A DNA stretch of 64,000 nt from Rhabditoides inermis (GCA_963966185.1 CAWZYM010000032.1:177501-241500); one strand, 5' to 3'; shown: positions 38,301-48,672, numbered from the stretch's first letter. Program-made: numbers and translations. The notes: generated by a model not told the origin, from the sequence alone.

Positions 38301-38622
38301 CGTGGTCTCCAGAGGAATGGTTTCTGTCGCAGGTATTCCATAGCAGGGTTGAGTAGATCCAGTAACTGAGAGGGCGAAATCAGCAACTGTCGAGACCGCA
38401 CCCTTTGGTACATCTGTGTTGTACTCAACTTCATGGATGTACGGGATGAATCGTGGGAGACGATGAATGCAGTCCGGCAGTTCCTGAAAGTTAATAAATT
38501 ACTTACATGTTTCAAGGTTTTTTTCTAAAAATCTCACGTTAGTGCCAGTAGTGTGGCAGCATGTCTTGTCAACAATCGTGTTGTCCGTATCGTAGAAGAT
38601 CTGTCCATCCGAAATCGAGAGC
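28408..38622 (-). CDS. Receptor-like protein: mucin stalk, C-type-lectin-like domain, EGF, seven TM, long cytoplasmic tail (5' end unresolved)
   Basis: About 25 exons can be chained in phase. Exon 38622-38538 and the large exon 38483-37203 hold a Ser/Thr-rich mucin-like stretch of about 340 residues. A C-type-lectin-like half follows (CPLGAWPSKTNELCYQLL ... NYGRAAAECTRYDMV) and continues through 37148-37087 and 37023-36906. Cys-rich segments follow, then a six-cysteine EGF module (CKEDSCSGRGKCEN + HVRCECELGFVEDRC) split by a 3.7-kb intron. Seven hydrophobic segments follow: IGCVVIATSSLLALYAKM, TTLAFGNLAAALF, PLCRIIYWLVSAAFVACQWM, GPYAATFTAVLAAVVYGW, APMVSLMALPILLNCALV, LPYIIPGSILNFLTWILLVI and MALIVSVMYSIFNIAHTT. 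The third resembles TM3 of family-B/adhesion GPCRs (Cys at its start, WM..xE near its end). A cytoplasmic tail of about 400 residues ends EIEEREHDN. I saw no GPS cleavage motif. The signal-peptide exon was not found, and fusion of two neighbouring genes at the 3.7-kb intron cannot be excluded. The split EGF argues against it. Confidence 0.65.
29155..29448. repeat. CT-rich low-complexity tract in the receptor-like gene
   Basis: About 290 bases of CT repeats in the intron between the exon starting GTEDKEGGETCNQMFL (the sense is minus) and the exon ending ...TLRADCQIIDYK. Confidence 0.9.
33090..33437. mobile_element. TTAA-flanked MITE, family 1 (copy B, inverted)
   Basis: Inverse copy of 13279-13633, inserted in the left arm of the foldback. 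The left flank is TTAA and the right flank is the degenerate TTCAA. The right foldback arm keeps the uninterrupted site (inverse of CATTAAACTCAGCATGC at about 35756-35772), which shows that the target was TTAA. Confidence 0.85.
33961..34311. mobile_element. TTAA-flanked MITE, family 1 (copy C)
   Basis: About 350 bases, with TTAA at 33961-33964 and 34308-34311. The other foldback arm, around 35460-35475, reads straight through with a single TTAA (inverse of GGGCTTAATGACGTCCG), so the element duplicated TTAA on insertion. Confidence 0.9.
34567..35198. other. Mirrored 80-codon ORFs at the centre of the foldback
   Basis: Minus strand 34567-34809 and plus strand 34959-35198 encode nearly the same peptide (both start MAIPGCVQNGPN and both contain RKRDWSESVDFMVLVA and NVCDKLRTISD). 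They point outward from the centre. They differ by one in-frame codon deletion and several substitutions. There is no family match that I recognise. They may be remnants of a transposon gene or simply chance ORFs in duplicated DNA. Confidence 0.45.
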
Positions 38623-38732
38623 CTGAAAGACGTACGTATAGAAACATCACTGTGTGAGAGAGTTATTGCACGAGAGCGGGCCTGAGTGATAGTCAGCCGA
38701 TAAATACCTATTTATATAATTATCATGATTTA

Positions 38733-39011
38733 GGGAGAGGGAGAGGGAGAGGGAGAGGGAGAGGGAGAGGGAGAGGGAGAGGGAGAGGGAGAGGGAGAGG
38801 GAGAGGGAGAGGGAGAGGGAGAGGGAGAGGGAGAGGGAGAGGGAGAGGGAGAGGGAGAGGGAGAGGGAGAGGGAGAGGGAGAGGGAGAGGGAGAGGGAGA
38901 GGGAGAGGGAGAGGGAGAGGGAGAGGGAGAGGGAGAGGGAGAGGGAGAGGGAGAGGGAGAGGGAGAGGGAGAGGGAGAGGGAGAGGGAGAGGGAGAGGGA
39001 GAGGGAGAGGG
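38733..39011. repeat. Pure hexamer microsatellite (GGGAGA)n, second locus
   Basis: About 280 bases of uninterrupted GGGAGA, the same unit and strand as at 2447-2636. It lies just upstream of the first supported exon of the receptor-like gene (minus). Confidence 0.97.
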
Positions 39012-39021
39012 ATGTGTTCAG

Positions 39022-39314
39022 TTCGGCAACGTTACTCTCGATCTGCACATGCTGACTGACATCCAGTTTGTTTGCCTGGGAGAAGAAGATGAGACTCCGC
39101 AACAGTCTTGCCAATGTCGAGACCAACAGTGAGTTGCCCCTTATTCATTCACTATCTTTGTATTCTTAGAGTCATTCGTTTTCTTCATTAAAATTAACAT
39201 AATTTACATTTCAAAAGCACTACTTAGTGATACCATCATGTCGATCATTAATGTTGGTGGTGTTTCAGGCGAGTTGGACTCGAAAACTTCAAGAATGTGG
39301 GAAAGGCAAGGTGA
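39022..39314 (+). CDS. Possible last two exons of a plus-strand gene
   Basis: Exon 39022-39128 (TTCAG acceptor, GTGAG donor) reads FGNVTLDLHMLTDIQFVCLG then EEDETPQQSCQCRDQ. It joins in phase to 39269-39314 (TTTCAG acceptor), which reads RVGLENFKNVGKAR and then TGA. An AATAAA follows at about 39431. No upstream plus-strand exon was found because the receptor-like gene occupies the other strand. On the minus strand the same DNA is also open (ANKLDVSQHVQIESNVAELN), so it could instead be an upstream exon of the receptor-like gene. Confidence 0.3.
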
Positions 39315-40715
39315 GCAGTGACCGATTCTGACGTCTCTGTGTACGAATGAGAAGAGCTTGTGTAAACTTGTGTTATACTGTTACTGTATGATAAAAGGTG
39401 TTTTAATACATCTAATGGATATATCAAATCAATAAAGAAACTCGTTAATAAATGTATTCAATTCAATTTATCGCATATAAGGGGGTGATTAAAATGTGCG
39501 AGTTGTAGAAGGACGTTACAGTGATAATACGATAGTGTGTGTGGGGGGGGGGGGGGGGGGGTAAAACGAGATGAGCTACTACCGCGCCTTGCTCAAGGGT
39601 ACTGGCGGAGACAAAGGCGAAATGGAACGTATGAAGTGTGGGACACAGATACATGTGCACAAGAGATGACGTGTGAGAGACGTCCAACTCTCCAGTCATG
39701 ATGCACGAATCCGAGACAACGAGAAACCGCCAAATCCAGATCTGACAAGTTCCCTGAACTGCTCCGCACTTCGCACTCCCACCACATCAGAAGAAAGGCT
39801 ATTCTAGTAAGTATAGGCTCTGTGAATGCTTGTGAGTAGTTTGTTCGCAGGATCAAAAGGAGGGATAATTCGCATGTTGTGTGAATGCCTTGAGTATGCT
39901 GCCAAAAGTGGTTTACTGTATCTGTAATCTGTATCCTATTTTTTTTGCTGTCCACGTTTTGTGAGAACAGAGTTTTGCCAACAGTGGATCCTTATGAAGG
40001 AGTCGTGACACGTATTCATTGTGTGTTTTTCTCTCGACATGTCCATATCCTCGGAACGCCATTATTCGGGATGAGACCACTTCAGGGGAATAATGATGTG
40101 CGTCGTCCGTTTCCACTGGAGATGCGTCCTCGAATCCCAGACATTACACATCATTCAGAAACGTGGATTGTCGATGCACATATAGGACAACAAACCACAT
40201 ATACATAACTGTATACACATTATTCTCATCGTCAGATGTATTGTATATGTTAGAGAACGTTAGAGAATCGTAGACCAATTGGCAGTAGCGAATCTGTCCA
40301 AAGTGTCCGAGTATCAGTCGATCGCTGTTTATTAGTCTATCGATGAAAGTACAGTAATTGCATCGAATGACGTCACAGGTGTCTGACTCCACAAGATAAT
40401 TATGATTGTGATACCCCCTTTGATCAGAGATAGGGTCCGGGACATTTCGCTTATAGCCGCTTACACATCCACATGCAAAACCTTACAGTACAAGCAATCA
40501 CTGTTTCATGTTCAACGACACAGTTACAGTATCCCTACATGTTCACGACACAGTTACAGTATTCCTACTTTGAAGTTGTTAGCTGGCAAGCGGAGAGGGG
40601 GGAGGAGGGGGAGGCCCCCTTGGAGACAGGTGGTTGGTAGGGCGGGGCGTAGAGAGGAGCTGGTATCGGGAGGAAAGGGAGAGGGATCAGTCGCTGCACA
40701 GTCTCGCTCGCAGCT
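39315..40715. other. Intergenic region
   Basis: No supported gene. It contains a G homopolymer at about 39542-39560, a fragment of the dispersed repeat (GCCTTGCTCAAGGGTACTGG at about 39587-39606, shared with 22.7 and 50.0 kb), and a short direct repeat around TACAGTAT at about 40520-40565. It presumably includes the promoter of the gene starting at 40716. Confidence 0.5.
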
Positions 40716-43700
40716 ATGCACTGCGCCGGACTAGTGTGCATACTCCTGCACTGTCGCATGAAGATGCGACGCGAAGATCTCATCGACAACCCCCCGTTCG
40801 TATACGATCGGTGAGTCGAGTAGAGTTCTAGTATCTAGTTTGGGGGCACTACTGATGTCTGTTCTTGCAGGTCGATGAGTTGCTACGCGGTGCCGAGCCG
40901 ATATGATCTGAGTCAACATCCCTATGTCACCACCGTGTTCGACATGAAGGAACACAAGTGTCTGATGAAGGTGCTGTCAACCGCAATGCCGCCCCTGGAA
41001 CTGTGTGAGGTATGTCAGGGAAAGAGGAGAAGGGGAATAGATAGAGGAGAGGAAGGGGGAGTAGAAGGAAGGGAAGAGGGAGGGTGAGGAGGAGAGACGC
41101 CGAGTACGAGAGAACGAGGTGAGAGTGAGAGAGGTCGATGAGAGGAAGAGTTGAGACAAGCATACGGTATGAGTGTTTGATATGAGATGAGAGAGGGAGA
41201 GACATCGGCAAGACAGAAGGTGTGAGGGCAAAACGAATAAGCGAGAGAGTTTGATATGAGGAAGCGGGAGTGCTGTAGGTTGACTAGGTTAGAGAGAGGG
41301 AGAGAGAGGGGAGGGGAAGAGAGGGAGAGAAGGAGAGAGAGAGATGGGGAAGAGAGGGAGAGAGGGAGAGATCGGTTGCTAGAGTGAGGCAGACGAGAGT
41401 GAGAGAGGTCGATGGGAGGAGGAGTTGAGACAAGCATACGGTATGAGTGTTTGATATGAGATGAGAGAGGGTGAGACATCGGCAAGACAGAAGGTGTGAG
41501 GGCAAAACGAATAAGCGAGATAGTTTGATATGAGGAAGCGGGAGTGCTGTAGGTTGACTAGGGTAGAGAGAGGGAGGGAGAGAGAGGGAGAGGGAGGGAG
41601 AGAGGGAGAGAGAGAGAGAGATGGGGAAGAGAAGGAGAGAGGGAGAGATCGCTTGCTAGAGTAAGGCAAACGAGAGTGAGAGAGTTCGATGGAAGGAGAA
41701 GTTGAGACAAGCATACGGTATGAGTGTTTGATGTGAGATGAGAGAGGGTGAGACATCGGCAAGACAGAAGGTGTGAGGGCAAAACGAATAAGCAAGAGAG
41801 TTTGATATGAGGAAGCGGGAGTGCTGTAGGTTGACTAGGGTAGAGAGAGAGAGAGAGAGAGGGGAGGGGAATAGAGGGAGAGAAAGGAAGAGAGGGAGAG
41901 AAAGAGGGATAAATAGGGATAGAGGGAAAGGGAGAGAGATAGAGATTAGTTGCTAGAGCAAAGCAGACGAGAATGAGAGATGGGAGGAAGAGTTGAGACA
42001 AGCATACGGTATGAGTGTTTGATATGAGATGAGAGAGGGTGAGACATCGGCAAGACAGAAGGTGTGAGGGCAAAACGAATAAGCGAGAGAGTTTGATATG
42101 AGAAAGCGGGAGTGCTGTAGGTTGACTAGGTTAGAGAGAGGGAGAGAGAGGGGAGGGGAAGAGAGGGAGAGAAGGAGAGAGAGAGATGAGGAAGAGAGGG
42201 AGAGAGGGAGAGATCGGTTGCTAGAGTGAGGCAGACGAGAGTGAGAGAGGTCGATGGGAGGAGGAGTTGAGACAAGCATACGGTATGAGTGTTTGATATG
42301 AGATGAGAGAGGGTGAGACATCGGCAAGACAGAAGGTGTGAGGGCAAAACGAATAAGCGAGAGAGTTTGATATGAGAAAGCGGGAGTGCTGTAGGTTGAC
42401 TAGGGTAGAGAGAGAGAGGGAGAGACAGAGGGGGGAAGAGAGAGAGAGAGAGAGGGAGAGAGATCGGTTGCTAGAGCGAGGCAGACGAGAGTGAGAGAGG
42501 TCGATGGGAGGAGAAGTTGAGACAAGCATACGGTATGAGTGTTTGATATGAGATGAGAGAGGGTGAGACATCGGCAAGACAGAAGTGTGTGAGGGCAAAA
42601 CGAATAAGCGAGAGAGTTTGATATGAGGAAGCGGGAGTGCTGTAGGTTGACTAGGGTAGAGAGAGAGAGAGAGAGGGGAGGGGAATAGAGGGAGAGAGGG
42701 AGAGAGAGAGATGGGGAAGAGAGGGAGAGAGGGAGAGAGAGAGATGGGGAAGAGAGGGAGAGAGGGAGAGATCTGTTGCTAGAGTGAGGCAGACGAGAGT
42801 GAGAGAGGTCGATGGGAGGAGAAGTTGAGACAAGCATACGGTATGAGTGTTTGAAATGAGATGAGAGAGGGTGAGACATCGGCAAGACAGAAGGTGTGAG
42901 GGCAAAACGAATAAGCGAGAGAGTTTGATATGAGGAAGCGGGAGTGCTGTAGGTTGACTAGGTTAGAGAGAGGGAGAGAGAGGGGAGGGGAAGAGAGGGA
43001 GAGAAGGAGAGAGAGAGATGGGGAAGAGAGGGAGAGAGGGAGAGATCGGTTGCTAGAGTGAGGCAGACGAGAGTGAGAGAGGTCGATGGGAGGAGGAGTT
43101 GAGACAAGCATACGGTATGAGTGTTTGATATGAGATGAGAGAGGGTGAGACATCAGCAAGACAGAAGGTGTGAGGGCAAAACGAATAAGCGAGAGAGTTT
43201 GAAATGAGGAAGCGGGAGTGCTGTAGGTTGACTAGGTTAGAGAGAGGGAGAGAGAGGGGAGGGGAAGAGAGGGAGAGAAGGAGAGAGAGAGATGGGGAAG
43301 AGAGGGAGAGAGGGAGAGATCGGTTGCTAGAGTGAGGCAGACGAGAGTGAGAGAGGTCGATGGGAGGAGGAGTTGAGACAAGCATACGGTATGAGTGTTT
43401 GATATGAGATGAGAGAGGGTGAGACATCAGCAAGACAGAAGGTGTGAGGGCAAAACGAATAAGCGAGAGAGTTTGAAATGAGGAAGCGGGAGTGCTGTAG
43501 GTTGACTAGGGTAGAGTAGAGAGAGGAAGAGAGGGTGGTAGAGAGCGCAGAAGAGTACTACTGTAAACTGAAGAGGAGTTTATAGCTTAAAAATATATTT
43601 GTTGTCCCTAGTTTTGTGTATATGTGTGTTTGATGATTTATCTCTTTGTTTTTTTCACCTATCATGGCGATTCCAAAAGACCGTATCGAAATGCCTTCTG

Positions 43701-46700
43701 AGCCGTTTTTCGCAACAACAAAAAGAGTCCGACATGAACTGATTTGATGTTTTTGCGCTGTAATTGATAACACTTGATTGCAAGTCTGGTTTCTCTCGTA
43801 CGGGTTTCTCTCATCATTCCGGAAAGAAGCATCCCCCACACATGAGAACTCATGTGTTGAGTGATATGACATGTTTTAATTACTGTTCATTTCAGCTTGC
43901 CGTTTCGACTGGAAACAAGATCAAAGGACTGATCCTCAAAACAACTCGTACTTGCAACGAGATTACGGAAGAGGATCGGAGCGTGCCCCGGAATCTCACC
44001 TCCATATACCAACTAGGAAAATGGAGACGAGAGGATGCGGCCAAGGCCAAGGCAGAAGCCGAGAAGAAGCTGCGCGAGTCGTCTACTACTACAGAATCAT
44101 TTGAACTGGCCCACGCAACGACCCCCGCAACGACGCTCGAACCGACCCCCACAACGGCGCCCGCAACGACCCTCGCAACGACTCCTACACTACCGCCATC
44201 AACAAAATCAACAACCACCATCACAGTGGAACCGACGACAACGACCGAACAGTCTACTACGAGCACGAAGTCTGTGGATACTTCGACGACTGTGCGACCC
44301 ACCAGAGAGCCAGAGACAAGCACGTCGTCTTCGCATTCCACAAGCAGTGCTCTGGACACAACTGCAGATGCCGCGGCAACCTCCTTGGCTTCTCACGCCA
44401 CCAGCGACAGTTCTGCATCCACCACCACCACGGAACAGGCCGAGCAACAGGAGAGCCAGACCCTGCCGACAGCGACAACAACACTGGAGCCCTCAACCAC
44501 AACCGTCACCACTCCCCCCACTGCGACCCAGCCGACAACTACTACGAGAAGCGAGGTAAATCTATCTCCACTATCACCTATCCTCCTCCTCGTGTCTCAA
44601 TACACTTTTCTTCACCTCTTGGTCTCTCCCTCACATTCTCTTCTTCTCTCTGTCCCTCCCCGTTGTCTGTGTGTTAGAAGAATCGTCAATCCATGTTTGA
44701 GGCTGCGGTGTTCGGGTTGCTGAAAGAGTACCGCAAGTGGAACGAGAAGATCGATTCATATGTGCACAACTACGTCGTCGCTGGCTCATCGGAAGAACAG
44801 ATCGCGATCAACTGGGGGTTCCAGGCATACAATACCCGTGAGTTCCGACCACATTGCACAGTGATAGCAGTGATTACCTTTTCAGTCGGAATGTTGCTCA
44901 TCAAACCAACAACTGCGCATAACAGCACTTGTAATCTCGCACCGTTACTCATGCAATCTCGAATCTGTTCGACCGGAAAAGGTGAGTTTTCAAACGTTTT
45001 CGATATCCTTGAAGATATAAAAGGCGCATAATTGAAATATTGGACAATACTTCACTGATATGTTCACCATTTTAACTTGGAAACCGTGAAAGAGCGCCCC
45101 TATAAAAACTACATACTTCAAACTTGAGCGTTCTAATAGCTACAAGGAGAGCATTTTGCCAGAAAATATATTGCATAGAAAATAAAAGGTTATGCTTTCC
45201 ATACCGATAATCGCGCGTGGCAACACCAAACGAACTTGCGTTAAAAAGGGTAGAAACAAGGCAGATTTCGTAAACCACTCATTTATATTACGGGGTACCC
45301 ATTATGTCATGTCTTTTTTCTTTGACGTCTTTCGCCAGTTTTGATTTTGAAACAACGGAACAAAAAGTATCAGAATGTTTTCACACAAATTGAGTTCATA
45401 TCGCTATACTATACTGTGGTCGCTATACTATACTGCGTTCCGATAGACTAACTCATGCAGGTGGTGTAATGGCGTTGTATCAATCAAACATTTCTATCAA
45501 GCTCATTAGATCAATATCTATCAATAATCTCTCCGAAATTCTCTCATTCGACATTTTCCCTTCCAATCATTTGCTCATAGACAGACCAATACGTTTCATT
45601 GCTTGCTACCGTACTCCCGGTTCCACTCCCGAAATAAAAAGAACAGGGTTCCAGCTCATCTCTGAACTAGATTCACTTGTTGATTCAGAAAATAGATCAC
45701 ATGTTGTGTTAGGCGATTTCAATGCGCCCTCAATTGATTGGAAATGCAGCCGTGCATTTGACTCATTTGACAAATCGCTCTTGGATTTCGCTTGCTTGCA
45801 TTCGATGTGTCAAACAGTTAATAAGCCAACTATGGTCAAACGAACTGGCATAAAATCAAACACTCTTGATATAATCCTGGTCGACAATTCCTCTCTTGTA
45901 ACTAGTACGCGCGTCTATGATCGTTTCAGCACATGCGATCACCTACCCGTTGAATTTGTATTGCGCATCGAAGACACTCCCGAACACCAAAAACCTCATT
46001 TCATGAGAAATTTCAAAAAAGCAAATTGGGATGTTATTAACAATGCTATAGATTCTATTCGATGGACACAAGTTTTTATTGGAAAGACGGTAGAGCAAGC
46101 TGCATCTAAGTTTTACGAAATCATAAATGGCATTATTGATTCAAATATTCCGCTTGTTGCTCCGGCTATCAATCGCCCCCGCTTATTACCTCGTTATCTA
46201 CAAAAGCTGAAGCGACAGGCAATTAAACTTTCTAAAACAAGACCTCACTCCATTGAATCTGATAGATCACAGCGTCGCCTACGTAAAGCAATAACTTCTT
46301 GGAATTGCAAGCGAGAGTCTAAACTAATCTTGAATGGTAATAAATCAGCTTTCTATCGCGATGTTCGAAATAAAATGCATCCCGACGGTGGCATCGGCGC
46401 AGTTTGCCAAGATGGCGAATTCATTCACAACACGCTCGATAAATGCGAAATCTTTGCTGACTATTTTGATTCGGTATATCGCAATATCGATGCACCACCT
46501 GGTACTGACTTGCCTAAACTCTCGCATTCACTTGACATGATCGATATTACTTTCCTTGGAGTTCATAAAACTATTTCCAAACTTGATTCTAAATATAACA
46601 CTTCTCCAGACGGCATAAATAATGTGTTTCTAAAACAAACAGTTAATTCTATTTCCGTTCCATTGACGATTCTTTTTGCAATGTCCATGTCTGTCAGAAA

Positions 46701-48672
46701 AATCCCATCTATTTGGAAAGAAGCTTGGGTAAAACCATTATTCAAAAAAGGCGCACGTGAATCTGTTTCAAACTACAGGCCGATTTCTCTCACTTGTAGC
46801 ATTTCCAAAGTAATGGAAAGAATCTGTGTTCAGCAGATCACAAAATATTTAGAACAGCATAGCTTACTCTCGGAAAAACAATTTGGTTTCCGCAAAAATC
46901 GATCTACTAATGCGCAACTGATTGAATGTCATATGAACTGGTGCAAGCATACTTCATCCGATTTTGTTATCGATTGTATTTACTTTGATTTTAAGAAAGC
47001 ATTTGACACTATAAATCACGATCTTCTTTTTAAGAAACTTGACGCTATCGGTATTCGCGGAAACGCGCTTGGCTGGATAATCGAATTTCTCAAAAATCGC
47101 AAGCAGTCTATCATGATCGGCTCAAGGCGTTCTTCACCGCGTGTCGTTAATTGTGGCGTTCCACAAGGCTCATGTCTTGGTCCCCTGTTGTTCAACATTT
47201 TCATTGATAACATTCCAGATAACCTTCCAAAAGATGTTTATCATGCGCTTTACGCTGATGATCTGAAAATTTCCTATCATTTCAATTATACCAGCACTAC
47301 TGCTGCAACTACCTTTCAAAAAGCTATCGACACAGTCGCAGCTTGGTCAGCCACTTGGGGTCTTCAGATATCCACTGAGAAAACACAAATATTGCATATA
47401 GGCAAGCGGAATCCAAGGCACACTTATACAGCTCACGGCTGCGTTCTCAAACCAATAGATGCTGCCAAAGATCTTGGTATTCTAGTGAATAATAACTTGT
47501 TGTTCCGTGATCATCTAAAACAAATTGTTCAGCAAACTCTCTATTCTATAAATGATTTCCTTCGCACATACAAAACACGAAGCCCCACTCTTCTGATTAC
47601 TGCGTACACTACCTACTTTCGCTGTAAACTAGAATATTGTACCGAGCTCTGGAACCCTACTGACGTTGCTTCTGTAAACCTAATCGAAAGCATACAACGC
47701 TATTATACTCGACGTGTGTGTCAGCGTATCGGACGCAACTTATCATACCCCGAACGCCTTCAATTTTTTAATCTTCAATCTCTTGAAAATAGGCGATTCT
47801 TAAATGACGTCACTTACATACACAAAGTTATTCACTCAAAAACGACTTTAGACTATCATGGGCTTTTCGCAATTATTCCAACTCGTACTCGCGGCTCTCA
47901 TGAATTTAGGATTGTTCCCTCATTCGATCACACAGGCCGTACTAGCACTTTTTTAAGCAGAACCTTCGTAATTTGGAACTCCCTTCCTCATGACTTAGTT
48001 TCCGTCAACGACCCTTCCGTCTTCAAATCACAACTCTCTACATTAGATATTATGCCACCTAGCAAATTGCGCAACCTATAGAGACCATATTTTCTTGTTT
48101 CGTATATTATTATGTTATTATTCCTTATTTATATTCAACCCCATCCATATCTGCCGTTTTCCATGTTTTCACTTTTTGTTGCTATGTCGATTTTCTCATG
48201 TTATCGGTAATAAATCTATCTATCTATATCACCTAGAGTAAACTGATGTGTATAATTGTAGTCAACTTCTTGGGAATGGAGAGCGACTCAGCAGTTGGCT
48301 ACACGAAGGATGAACTTATCGGATTCTGTTCACGAGACTCGACTTGCGGGGCAGGAAACCCCATAAACATGTTCCAGAATAAGAACTTAAGAACAGAAAA
48401 GGTTTCAACTTCAGTGATATTGTTCGGTACCAGCGTATGCACTTTTCATGCTTCTTTGAAAGAGATTCTTTTTTTTAAAATACAAATCAAGTGTGATACA
48501 ATTCTTTGGTTCTGTGAAAATCAAAACAATAGTCGATGTGGAAATTGAATGCAAGAGAAAGTTTCCAGAATGTTATTTTTCAGACGACTACCACTTCGTT
48601 TTCTCGAAAACAACACCCGATCTGAACAAGTACAATAAACTGAAAACAGTGCCGATCTGCTACACATGGTGA
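40716..48672 (+). CDS. Mucin-like Thr/Ser-rich protein of unknown function
   Basis: Exons joined in phase are 40716-40811, about 40872-41010, 43894-44554, 44678-44839, 44886-44981, about 48256-48430 and 48584-48672. The start MHCAGLVCILLHCRMKMRRE has a weak hydrophobic stretch, so secretion is uncertain. The large middle exon holds about 140 residues rich in TTT, ATTP and TTTT, a likely O-glycosylated stalk. Before it is a cysteine-containing part (SMSCYAVPSRYDLSQHPYV); after it is a folded-looking part (FGLLKEYRKWNEKIDSYVHN, CSRDSTCGAGNPINMFQ, ending KTVPICYTW). I do not recognise a domain. The intron 41011-43893 contains a tandem-repeat array and the intron 44982-48255 a CR1-like retrotransposon. 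The end of the exon before the last was chosen by phase and is uncertain. Confidence 0.6.
41025..43540. repeat. Tandem-repeat array, about 275-bp unit, nine copies
   Basis: The marker AGCATACGGTATGAGTG recurs nine times (about 41158, 41432, 41709, 42000, 42275, 42525, 42833, 43107, 43381), with spacing of 250 to 308 bases. The unit joins a conserved part of about 190 bases to a variable GA-rich part that accounts for the length differences. The array lies wholly in an intron of the mucin-like gene. Confidence 0.95.
45400..48232 (+). mobile_element. CR1-like non-LTR retrotransposon, 5' truncated, (TCTA)n tail
   Basis: The element consists of the ORF below plus a 3' UTR ending in AATAAATCTATCTATCTA. 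The frame is open upstream of the first ATG (YTILRSDRLTHAGGV), which matches the middle of the endonuclease, so the 5' part is missing. It lies in an intron of the mucin-like gene in the same orientation. The exact 5' boundary was not found. Confidence 0.8.
45469..48081 (+). CDS. Retrotransposon endonuclease (partial) and reverse transcriptase
   Basis: 870 codons without interruption. The residual apurinic-type endonuclease shows GDFNAPSIDWK and CDHLPVEF, where most relatives have SDH. The reverse transcriptase shows FGFRKNRSTNAQ, FDFKKAFDTINHDLL, GVPQGSCLGPLLFNIF and the catalytic YADD at about 47250. The intact RT frame suggests recent insertion. The missing N-terminal endonuclease residues (including the catalytic Glu region) mean the copy could not act alone. 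The clade is CR1/L2-like by motif style. Confidence 0.9.
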   Translation: MALYQSNISIKLIRSISINNLSEILSFDIFPSNHLLIDRPIRFIACYRTPGSTPEIKRTGFQLISELDSLVDSENRSHVVLGDFNAPSIDWKCSRAFDSFDKSLLDFACLHSMCQTVNKPTMVKRTGIKSNTLDIILVDNSSLVTSTRVYDRFSTCDHLPVEFVLRIEDTPEHQKPHFMRNFKKANWDVINNAIDSIRWTQVFIGKTVEQAASKFYEIINGIIDSNIPLVAPAINRPRLLPRYLQKLKRQAIKLSKTRPHSIESDRSQRRLRKAITSWNCKRESKLILNGNKSAFYRDVRNKMHPDGGIGAVCQDGEFIHNTLDKCEIFADYFDSVYRNIDAPPGTDLPKLSHSLDMIDITFLGVHKTISKLDSKYNTSPDGINNVFLKQTVNSISVPLTILFAMSMSVRKIPSIWKEAWVKPLFKKGARESVSNYRPISLTCSISKVMERICVQQITKYLEQHSLLSEKQFGFRKNRSTNAQLIECHMNWCKHTSSDFVIDCIYFDFKKAFDTINHDLLFKKLDAIGIRGNALGWIIEFLKNRKQSIMIGSRRSSPRVVNCGVPQGSCLGPLLFNIFIDNIPDNLPKDVYHALYADDLKISYHFNYTSTTAATTFQKAIDTVAAWSATWGLQISTEKTQILHIGKRNPRHTYTAHGCVLKPIDAAKDLGILVNNNLLFRDHLKQIVQQTLYSINDFLRTYKTRSPTLLITAYTTYFRCKLEYCTELWNPTDVASVNLIESIQRYYTRRVCQRIGRNLSYPERLQFFNLQSLENRRFLNDVTYIHKVIHSKTTLDYHGLFAIIPTRTRGSHEFRIVPSFDHTGRTSTFLSRTFVIWNSLPHDLVSVNDPSVFKSQLSTLDIMPPSKLRNL

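Noticed and set aside
37609..38343. 244-codon plus-strand ORF rich in Val and Ser
   Set aside because: It is the antisense of the Thr/Ser-rich exon of the receptor-like gene, where compositional bias suppresses stops.
41015..43433. Repeated minus-strand ORFs rich in SLSLPSLS
   Set aside because: They are phase-shifted readings of the tandem array and GA tracts, with no codon or splice evidence.
41025..43540. CRISPR-like regular repeats
   Set aside because: The unit is about 275 bases with low-complexity spacers, and the DNA is eukaryotic and intronic.
45400..48232. Retrovirus or LTR element
   Set aside because: No long terminal repeats, gag, protease or integrase; the endonuclease-RT order is that of non-LTR elements.
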